A stretch of DNA of 64,000 nucleotides from Candidatus Burkholderia verschuerenii. Its GTDB lineage: Bacteria > Pseudomonadota > Gammaproteobacteria > Burkholderiales > Burkholderiaceae. Both the position numbers and the translations under genes were made by a program. Within the stretch, counting starts at the first letter, position 1, and each line of letters begins with the position of its first letter. Location of the stretch: the NCBI RefSeq assembly GCF_001189365.1, contig NZ_LFJJ01000001.1:62001-126000 (forward strand), read 5' to 3'. The notes below the pieces were generated by a model, which had not been told where the DNA came from, did not search any database, and saw only the letters and a program-made list of their open reading frames with translations. Of this stretch, positions 57,835-64,000 are shown in pieces.

Positions 57835-58652
57835 ATGAAGTCGCTCGACGCCACTCCATTCGGTGCGGGCGCGAAGCCGCCTTCGCGCGTCATGCCGCCC
57901 AAGCGAAGCTGGGCGTCGATGCTCGGCTGGATCGCGCTCATCGCCGTGTTGGGCCTGTCATGGCGTAGCGCGGATATGCGGCCGCTCGATCTGATCGATG
58001 CATCGGGCAACATGAGCCAGTTCGCGCGCGACTTCTTCCCGCCCGATTTCACCGACTGGCGCACCTATGCGCACGAGATGATCGTGACGCTGGCCGTCGC
58101 GGTGTGGGGCACGGCACTCGCGCTGATCTGCGCGGTGCCGTTCGGCTTGCTGTCGGCGCAGAATATCGCGCCGGTGTGGATTTCGCAGCCCGTGCGCCGC
58201 TTGATGGACGCATGCCGCGCCATCAACGAAATGGTCTTCGCGATGCTGTTCATCGTCGCGGTGGGGTTGGGTCCGTTCGCGGGCGTGCTCGCCTTGTGGG
58301 TGCAACCACGGGCGTGCTCGCCAAGCTCTTCGCCGAAGCGGTGGAAGCGTGCGATTCGCGCCCTGCCGAAGGCGTGCGCGCAACCGGCGCGAGCAGTCTC
58401 GATGAAATCGTCTACGGCGTGCTGCCGCAAGTATTGCCGCTGTGGATTTCCTTCGCGCTGTATCGGTTCGAGTCGAACGTGCGTTCGGCGATGGTCGTCG
58501 GCATGGTGGGCGCGGGCGGCATCGGTGTGGTGCTATACGAAGCGATCCGCTCGTTCAATTAAGCGCAGACGTCGGCGGTGATGATCATCGTCGTGGTGAT
58601 CGTGTCGCTGATCGATCTGGCTTCGGGATGGGTACGCGAGCGCGTAATTTAA
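57835..58652 (+). pseudogene. phnE: Phosphonate ABC permease PhnE, frameshift plus nonsense codon
   Basis: The N-terminal frame reads a PhnE permease through [27 protein letters not shown], then breaks near 58304 where one A of CAAACC seems deleted. The next frame continues [28 protein letters not shown], the EAA-type loop, to SFN, then TAA at 58560-58562. In-frame text follows: [29 protein letters not shown] and a final TAA at 58650-58652. Homologues have Tyr at the stop (SFNYAQTSA). Two lesions of different kinds make this a likely real pseudogene, leaving PhnC and PhnD without their permease. Confidence 0.92.
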
Positions 58653-58682
58653 GGGGTTTTCTGTCCGAGACCGCGTGATGCG

Positions 58683-58713
58683 AACGCCCGTTCATCGTCG
58701 ATGAATGGGCGTT
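58683..58713. terminator. Bidirectional hairpin terminator between phnE and phnN
   Basis: AACGCCCGTTCAT (58683-58695), loop CGTCG, then ATGAATGGGCGTT (58701-58713): a 13-bp stem with one G-T pair between convergent genes, followed on the plus strand by GTCGTTT. Position and shape fit a shared terminator. Confidence 0.65.
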
Positions 58714-58719
58714 GTCGTT

Positions 58720-59226
58720 TCAGCCCGCGCCGAGCACATCGAGCAGTTGCGTGCCCGCTTCGGCCAGCATGCCCGAATTGTCGATCCGCACGATGCGCGC
58801 GCCATCCGGCAACTCGAACGCAGGGCGGCGCGCGAGGCGTGCGGCGAGCACGGCGGGCGCGGCATCGATATGCACGAAACGCGCTTGCGGATAGCGTTCC
58901 AGCGCGATCTGCGCATGTTTCCGCGAGCCGTTGACGACCACCGTCACGCCGCGCGCGAGCCACGCATCCACTTCTATGCCGATGCCATAGCGCAAGCCCA
59001 GGCTGTCCCAATGCATCGCGAACAGGCCGTAGGAAAGACGCGCGGCAAATTCGTCGTGCGTCAGCGCGATGTGATTCTCGCCATCGGCCACGATGCGCGT
59101 GATGTAACGATGCGCGAACATCACGCACGTGCCGATGCGCTCGCACGCGAATCCGAGCAGTGAGTCCTTGCCCGCGCCCGACGGGCCCATTACATAGATC
59201 AGGTTCGCGCTGTCGACTTCGGTCAT
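58720..59226 (-). CDS. phnN: Ribose 1,5-bisphosphokinase PhnN
   Basis: 168 residues of guanylate-kinase-like fold. The phosphate loop is VMGPSGAGKDSLL near 12-24; RYITRIVADGENHIALTHDEF and VVVNGSRKHAQIALERYPQ are PhnN blocks. It makes PRPP from ribose 1,5-bisphosphate, the end of the C-P lyase route. Its ATG overlaps the stop of the 2H phosphoesterase gene. Confidence 0.94.
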   Translation of the reverse strand: MTEVDSANLIYVMGPSGAGKDSLLGFACERIGTCVMFAHRYITRIVADGENHIALTHDEFAARLSYGLFAMHWDSLGLRYGIGIEVDAWLARGVTVVVNGSRKHAQIALERYPQARFVHIDAAPAVLAARLARRPAFELPDGARIVRIDNSGMLAEAGTQLLDVLGAG

Positions 59227-59912
59227 GCCCCTTCCTGTACGTTGTTGAAAGTAAGACGTTGCCAGAGCGTAAAAGGCGCGCCCGCTTCCGGCTCGACGAA
59301 CAGCGCCGTGCCATGCACGGGCATCGGTCCGAGCGTATCGATACGACGCGTCCATTCATCGATGATCGATGCGCGCATGGCGGCGGCGTCGAGTGAATCG
59401 GAGAGCGTCATATGAAAGCGATATTCGTCGAACACGTACGGATAGCCCCATTCGCGCAGCAGCGCGATCTGGCGCGCGCTCATATCCGGCGTGATGCGCC
59501 GCTCGATGCTTTCGGGCGACGGCGTGGCGCGCAATTGCGCGAGCGCTTGCAGCGCGCTGGCGGCTATCGCGCGCAGGCGTTCGTCGTCGATATCGCGCGC
59601 GGGGCGCAAGGCCGTGAAGCGGCCGAGTTCGGCGGCGCGCACCGGCATGTCGAAGCGGGCGATCGAACTCGCCCACGCGCGCGCGGCGGCGAGGACATCG
59701 TTCAACGTGACATCGGGCGCGCAATGAAACGGCGGCACGATCGTCGCGTGCCAGCCGTAGCGACGCGGCGCGTGCGTCACGGCATGCGCCGAAGTAGGGA
59801 ATTCGCGGCTGTTTTCCGCATCGCGGCCCAGCCATTCGCAGCCTTCGCGCCACCACGCGGACGACGCAGGCGGCGCGTAATACAGCGCGACCCGTGTGTG
59901 CGCGCCGCTCAT
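59223..59912 (-). CDS. DUF1045 2H-phosphoesterase-like phosphonate metabolism protein
   Basis: 229 residues. ARVALYYAPP-type opening (TRVALYYAPPASSAWW), then two His-x-Ser/Thr motifs of the 2H family: YGWHATIVPPF near 53 and YRFHMTLSD near 167. Members sit in phn operons and are thought to handle cyclic or phosphoribosyl phosphates from the C-P lyase pathway. Starts in the phnF stop (ATGA). Confidence 0.9.
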   Translation of the reverse strand: MSGAHTRVALYYAPPASSAWWREGCEWLGRDAENSREFPTSAHAVTHAPRRYGWHATIVPPFHCAPDVTLNDVLAAARAWASSIARFDMPVRAAELGRFTALRPARDIDDERLRAIAASALQALAQLRATPSPESIERRITPDMSARQIALLREWGYPYVFDEYRFHMTLSDSLDAAAMRASIIDEWTRRIDTLGPMPVHGTALFVEPEAGAPFTLWQRLTFNNVQEGA

Positions 59913-60676
59913 AGATCGTGCTCGACCATCAGTTGCACGCGATCCGCCGCAAAGTGCGTGACGCCGTATTTGATCGGCACGCCGTCTTCGTCGACGTCTA
60001 CGTTTTCCACCCACAGCACAGGCTGCTGACGATTGATCTGCAAACGCCGGGCCACATCCGACGAAGGCAGCACGCTGCCGATACGACTCCACTTGCGCAT
60101 GTAATCCTTCACGCCGTATTCGAGCAGCGCCGCGCTGACGCCGCCGGTCGATTCGATCACTGCGGGCAGATCGACGAAACGCGCGGCGGGATACCAGTTG
60201 TGCGCATACGTCATCGGGATGCCGTCGGAATCGTGACGCGTCTCGATCTGATAGACGAGCGTACCGACGCGCACGCCCAGCGCCTTCGCGACCGAAGGAT
60301 CGGCCTTTACGCGCTCCGAAGAGAGCACGAGGCCCGCCGTGGTGTGCTTCTGGCGGCGCAGATTCTCGGTGAAGCGCGTGCGGCGGCCGATCTGGTAATC
60401 GATCGCGCCGGGCTGCACGAACGTGCCGCGCCCCTGTTCCACGCTGACGAGGCCGGTTTCCGCGAGCCGCAGCATTGCGCGGCGGATGGTGTGGCGATTC
60501 ACGTCGAAACGGCGCGCCAGTTCGGCTTCGCTCGGCAGACGGCCTTCGTCGCCGAAACTTTTCGCGGCGATTTCCGCCGAAAGGATCTGTTCGATCTGCC
60601 GCCACACGGCGACCCCCGCGCCGCGCTCGACGGCGTGCCCCGGCGCCGCGCTGTCGTTCGATGCGTTCGATGTCAT
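59909..60676 (-). CDS. phnF: GntR-family (HutC type) regulator PhnF
   Basis: 255 residues. N-terminal winged helix: GVAVWRQIEQILSAEIAAKSFGDEGRLPSEAELARRFDVNRHTIRRAMLRLAETGLVSVEQGRGTFV in the GntR style (positions about 22-90). The UTRA effector domain follows (VYQIETRHDSDGIPMTYAHNWYPA). It heads phnF-DUF1045-phnN and diverges from phnGHIJK, with a palindromic operator between. Confidence 0.95.
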   Translation of the reverse strand: MTSNASNDSAAPGHAVERGAGVAVWRQIEQILSAEIAAKSFGDEGRLPSEAELARRFDVNRHTIRRAMLRLAETGLVSVEQGRGTFVQPGAIDYQIGRRTRFTENLRRQKHTTAGLVLSSERVKADPSVAKALGVRVGTLVYQIETRHDSDGIPMTYAHNWYPAARFVDLPAVIESTGGVSAALLEYGVKDYMRKWSRIGSVLPSSDVARRLQINRQQPVLWVENVDVDEDGVPIKYGVTHFAADRVQLMVEHDL

Positions 60677-60769
60677 GTCGGTGTCATTCCGATGAGTTTG
60701 AATAGTGTTCTCTCGAATTGTAGTGCGGAACTCGTGATGGAAATGTGAAAGCCCCCACGCATATCAAAA

Positions 60770-60779
60770 CGTCTAGACG
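60770..60779. promoter_or_regulatory. Candidate PhnF operator before phnG
   Basis: CGTCTAGACG is a perfect 10-bp palindrome containing GTCTAGAC, an exact match to the GTMTAKAC pattern of HutC-subfamily GntR regulators. It lies 73 bp before the phnG start in the phnF/phnG divergent region, where such a repressor would act. Confidence 0.65.
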
Positions 60780-60851
60780 ACCGGATGAAAAGACGAGTAG
60801 CATACGCAGGCCAAATCCATCACGGAATCCTTCAGGAAACACAGGAAAGCC

Positions 60852-61340
60852 ATGAGCATTTCAACCGAACGAGGCGAGGCGCAGACCGCCGCCCGCCGCA
60901 ACTGGATGGCGGTGCTGGCGCGCTCGCCGCGCGATGTGCTGCAAAGCGCGCTCGACGCGGCACTCGCGGGCGAGCCGTCGCCCGCCTACGAATGGCTGCG
61001 CGCGCCCGATATCGGCCTCGCGATGGTGCGCGGGCGCACCGGCGGCACAGGCGACGCGTTCAACGTCGGCGAAGTCACCGTCACGCGCGCCACGCTGCGT
61101 CTCAAGCTCGACGATGGCGCGACGCCGGTCGGTGTCGCGGTGCATATGGGCCGCGACAAGGAGCGCGCGCGGCTCGCCGCATTCGCCGATGCGCTGCTGC
61201 AATCGCCGCGTCATGCCGCGCGCATGCAGACGCATGTGATCGAACCGCTGGCCGCGCGCATCGCGGAAGAGAAACGTCGCAAGGAAAAGGAAGCGGCCGC
61301 GACAAAGGTCGAGTTCTTTACGATGGTGAGAGGCGAATGA
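60852..61340 (+). CDS. phnG: C-P lyase complex subunit PhnG
   Basis: 162 residues. RRNWMAVLARSPRDVLQSAL, YEWLRAPDIGLAMVRGR and GDAFNVGEVTVTRATLRL match PhnG, part of the PhnGHIJ core that couples methylphosphonate to ribose and cleaves the C-P bond. CAGGAAAGCC precedes the ATG. It overlaps phnH as ATGA. Confidence 0.95.
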   Translation: MSISTERGEAQTAARRNWMAVLARSPRDVLQSALDAALAGEPSPAYEWLRAPDIGLAMVRGRTGGTGDAFNVGEVTVTRATLRLKLDDGATPVGVAVHMGRDKERARLAAFADALLQSPRHAARMQTHVIEPLAARIAEEKRRKEKEAAATKVEFFTMVRGE

Positions 61341-61960
61341 TGCAGATCGACATGACCACGCTCGTGCCCGGCTTCAACGATCCCGTGCACGATGCTCAAC
61401 GCGTGTTTCGCGCGCTGCTCGATGCGCTCGCGCGTCCCGGCAGCATCGTGTCGCTCGACGCGGCCTTGCCCGCGAATCACGCGATGCGCGATGGCCTCGC
61501 GGGCCGCGTGCCGCTTGCGGCATTCGCCTCGCTGTTGGCGCTGACGGACTATTCGACGCCCGTGTTTCTGGCGCGCGACGACCGCACCTTCGGCGATGCC
61601 TTGCGCTTTCACGCAAGCTCCGCGCTCACGCACAAGCGCGACGAAGCGGCGTTCGTTTATATCGACGACGTATCGCAGATGCCGTCGCTCGATGGCTTCG
61701 CGCAAGGCGAGCCCGAAACGCCGGAAGACGCGGCCACGCTGTTTATCCGCGTGCCGTCGCTGACCGAAGGCGAGCCGCTCGTGTGGCGCGGTCCCGGTAT
61801 CGACGAGGCGAGCACGGTGCGCGTTGCCGGTTTGTCGCGCGAGTTCTGGCGCGAGCGTGCCGCGCTGACGGCGCAGTTTCCTTGCGGCATTGATTGCTAT
61901 CTGGTGGCGGGCGCGACGCTGATCGGCCTGCCGCGCACCACGCAAGTGGAGGTGAACTGA
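61337..61960 (+). CDS. phnH: C-P lyase complex subunit PhnH
   Basis: 207 residues from ATG 61337 (a second ATG follows at once). TLVPGFNDPVHDAQRVFRALLDALARPG is the PhnH N-terminus; ATLFIRVPSLTEG and GPGIDEASTVRVAGL are later blocks. Structural subunit of the C-P lyase core. It overlaps phnG by 4 bp, and its TGA shares one base with the phnI ATG. Confidence 0.95.
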   Translation: MMQIDMTTLVPGFNDPVHDAQRVFRALLDALARPGSIVSLDAALPANHAMRDGLAGRVPLAAFASLLALTDYSTPVFLARDDRTFGDALRFHASSALTHKRDEAAFVYIDDVSQMPSLDGFAQGEPETPEDAATLFIRVPSLTEGEPLVWRGPGIDEASTVRVAGLSREFWRERAALTAQFPCGIDCYLVAGATLIGLPRTTQVEVN

Positions 61961-63058
61961 TGTACGTCGCAGTCAAGGGTGGCGAACGCGCCATCGAACG
62001 TTCATGGGATGTGCTCGCGAAGAAGCGTCGCGGCGATCTCGCGGTGCCGGAGTTGTCGGTCGAACAGATTCGCGAGCAATTGCGCCTGGCGGTTGCGCGC
62101 GTGATGACTGAAGGCTCCGTCTACGACGAAGAGCTCGCGGCGCTCGCGATCAAGCAGGCCGCTGGCGATCTCGTCGAAGCGATCTTTCTGCTGCGCGCGT
62201 ATCGCACGACGCTGCCGCGTTTCGGCTATACGCTGCCGATCGATACGGAAAAGATGTGCGTCGAGCGGCGCATTTCGGGCGCTCCCGGCGGGCAGATTCT
62301 GGGCGGCACGTACGATTACACGCAGCGTCTGATCGACTTCAGCTTGCTCGCCGATGGCGAACCCGTCGGCGATATCGCGGCGGCATCGAAGCAATCGCAA
62401 GACGATGAAAGCGCGATGCCGCGCGTGCTCGCGTTGCTCGACAAGGAAGGCTTGATCGAACAGGAACGCATGCATGAAGACGCGCCTGAACCGGGCGATC
62501 TCTCGCGCGAACCGCTGTCGTTTCCCGCCGATCGCTCGACGCGTCTGCAGAATCTCGCGCGCGGCGACGAAGGCTTTCTGCTCGCGGTTGGTTATGCGAC
62601 GCAACGCGGTTACGCGCATACGCATCCGTTCGCTGGCGAGATTCGTCATGGCGATGTTGCGGTGGAAATGCATATCGACGAACTGGGCTTTGCGGTCGAG
62701 ATCGGTGATATCGCGGTCACCGAATGCCAGATGATCAACCAGTTCACCGGCAGTTCGGAAGCGCCGCCCGCGTTCACGCAAGGTTACGGTCTCGCGTTCG
62801 GTCACTCGGAGCGCAAGGCGATGGCGATGTCGCTGGTCGATCGCGCGTTGCGCGCGCAAGAGTTGGGCGAGTCGGTGGATTCGCCGACGCAGGACGCGGA
62901 GTTCGTGCTCTATCACAGCGACAACGTGGAAGCGTCCGGTTTCACGCAGCATCTGAAGTTGCCTCATTACGTGGACTTTCTAATCGGAGCTGGAGCTGCT
63001 GCGCCGTTTGCGTCGCGTTCATGGTTCGAAAGAGCAATCACAGGAGAACGCGGCATGA
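61960..63058 (+). CDS. phnI: C-P lyase complex subunit PhnI, 3' frameshift fusing it to PhnJ
   Basis: PhnI, with PhnG, PhnH and PhnL, transfers ATP's ribose to the phosphonate. Residues 1-340 are normal (MYVAVKGGERAIERSWDVL, SGFTQHLKLPHYVDF). At 62980-62982 the sequence TTTCTAATCGG replaces an expected TTTCAATCGG. Without the extra T the frame reads QSELELLRRLRRVHGSKEQS and ends at TGA 63056-63058, overlapping the phnJ ATG. With it, 25 wrong-frame residues (LIGAGAAAPFASRSW on) lead straight into PhnJ, making a 678-residue PhnI-PhnJ fusion. The fused protein could still assemble. Confidence 0.88.
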
Positions 63059-63930
63059 GCACGCACGAAGCAGAAAGCGCGCTGACCGAAGGCTATAACT
63101 TCGCGTATCTCGACGAGCAGACCAAGCGCATGATTCGCCGCGCGTTGCTGAAAGCCGTCGCGGTGCCGGGACATCAGGTGCCGTTCGCCTCGCGCGAAAT
63201 GCCGCTGCCTTATGGATGTGGCACGGGCGGATTGCAGGTGACGTCCACGATCATCGGCGCGGCCGATACGCTCAAGGTTATCGATCAAGGTTCGGACGAA
63301 ACGACCAACGCGGTGAACATCCGCCGCTTCTTCGCGCGCACGGCGGGCGTGACGACGACCACGCGCACGGCGGACGCGAGCATCGTGCAGACGCGTCACC
63401 GCATTCCCGAGATGCCGCTGACGGACAAGCAGATTCTCGTCTATCAGGTGCCGATGCCCGAGCCGCTCTATAAGCTCGAGCCGCGCGTGGTCGAATGCCG
63501 CAAGCTGCATGCGCTCGCGGATTACGGCCTCATCAACGTGAAATACTACGAAGATATCGTGCAGCACGGCAGCATCGCGACGACTTACGATTATCCGGTG
63601 CTCGTGAACGATCGCTATCTCACGTCGCCTTCGCCGATTCCGAAGTTCGACAATCCGAAGATGCACATGAACCCGGCGCTGCAATTGTTCGGCGCGGGAC
63701 GCGAGCGGCGCATCTACGCGATTCCACCTTATACGAAGGTAAAGAGCCTGGATTTCGAGGATCATCCGTTCGAAGTGCAGAAGTGGGAACATGCCTGCGC
63801 GCTGTGCGGTTCGCGTGAAAGCTTCCTCGATGAAATGATCACCGACGACCAGGGCACGCGCATGTTCGTCTGTTCCGATAGCGATTATTGCCATAGCCGT
63901 CGCGACGAAGAAGAGGAGCCGACGCAATGA
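63055..63930 (+). CDS. phnJ: C-P lyase radical-SAM subunit PhnJ
   Basis: 291 residues from ATG 63055 (GGAGAACGCGGC before it). PhnJ cleaves the C-P bond using a 4Fe-4S cluster and SAM. C-terminal Cys motif: CALCGSRE near 253-256 and CSDSDYC near 277-283. The catalytic GCGTGGLQVT, with its Cys near 59, is present. It overlaps phnK by 4 bp. Complete, but joined in frame to the phnI reading because of the upstream frameshift. Confidence 0.94.
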   Translation: MSTHEAESALTEGYNFAYLDEQTKRMIRRALLKAVAVPGHQVPFASREMPLPYGCGTGGLQVTSTIIGAADTLKVIDQGSDETTNAVNIRRFFARTAGVTTTTRTADASIVQTRHRIPEMPLTDKQILVYQVPMPEPLYKLEPRVVECRKLHALADYGLINVKYYEDIVQHGSIATTYDYPVLVNDRYLTSPSPIPKFDNPKMHMNPALQLFGAGRERRIYAIPPYTKVKSLDFEDHPFEVQKWEHACALCGSRESFLDEMITDDQGTRMFVCSDSDYCHSRRDEEEEPTQ

Positions 63931-64000
63931 ATGTCCTGCTGAAAGCGACCAACCTCACGAAGCGTTACGACGGACGCGGCGGTTGCGTCGACGTGAATCT
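63927..64000 (+). CDS. phnK: C-P lyase ABC-type subunit PhnK (5' part only)
   Basis: Only 24 codons are in the window (MNVLLKATNLTKRYDGRGGC on). The opening of an ABC ATPase in the phnJ-following position identifies PhnK, which binds the PhnGHIJ core. ATGA overlap with phnJ. Confidence 0.8.
   Translation, partial: MNVLLKATNLTKRYDGRGGCVDVN

Noticed and set aside
61960-63930. A genuine ancestral PhnI-PhnJ fusion gene
   Set aside because: The alternate frame gives a normal PhnI C-terminus with a TGA overlapping the phnJ ATG, so the fusion is secondary to a one-base insertion.

Overview
GC-rich proteobacterial chromosome or megaplasmid DNA. Gene content (PQQ synthesis, bacterial H4MPT/methanofuran C1 pathway, XoxF, red-type RuBisCO with CbbX, C-P lyase) and protein style point to Burkholderiaceae, most likely Paraburkholderia/Caballeronia (inference; no 16S in the window). 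It reads as an autotrophic methylotrophy island followed by an accessory region and a phosphonate locus.

Layout. 1-7150 (minus): fhcBADC, a cytochrome b561 and pqqBC(D). 8215-11737: a HisA-like gene diverging from mfnD-mfnF-mfnE (methanofuran-type cofactor synthesis). 12698-14164 (minus): mfnB, a DUF447 gene and a free-standing pqqA. 14490-22568 (plus): cbbLSX-F-P-T-A. 22609-23936: a VapBC-type pair and a thioredoxin-like gene. 23933-38270: second H4MPT block (DHPS-like gene, flavoprotein, sigma-54 activator, folB-like, fae, citG-like, two ATP-grasp genes, mch, mtdB, mptG, PCD). 38696-46728: xoxF-xoxG-xoxJ, a LysR regulator and a quinoprotein relay set (SoxYZ-like carrier, two SoxH-like proteins). 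46739-51984: accessory membrane and exported proteins. 52021-55842: broken MFS/SAF-oxidoreductase pair and a LysR gene. 55954-64000: phnCDE, phnN, a 2H phosphoesterase, phnF and phnGHIJK (the window ends inside phnK).

How it works together: lanthanide-type XoxF with PQQ oxidises methanol in the periplasm and passes electrons to XoxG; Fae, MtdB, Mch and Fhc oxidise formaldehyde to formate on H4MPT and methanofuran; RuBisCO and PRK fix the CO2. Cofactor synthesis genes are interleaved with the catabolic genes.

Two features stand out. (1) Four copies of a non-coding large inverted-repeat element of about 840-905 bp (7221, 11769, 28871, 37023) sit between the methylotrophy gene blocks. Each is flanked by a mirror-image composition skew: G+T-rich on the left, A+C-rich on the right, running into neighbouring coding sequence. 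(2) Lesions are frequent: internal stops or frameshifts in cbbF, cbbT, the vapB-like gene, folB-like, a xox-linked gene, an LprI-like gene, an MFS gene, a SAF oxidoreductase, phnE and phnI. The unique core genes (xoxF, cbbLSXP, fhc, fae, mch, mtdB, pqqABC) read through intact. This fits ongoing gene decay sparing the C1 core, but single-base errors in the assembly cannot be excluded for many of the indels.
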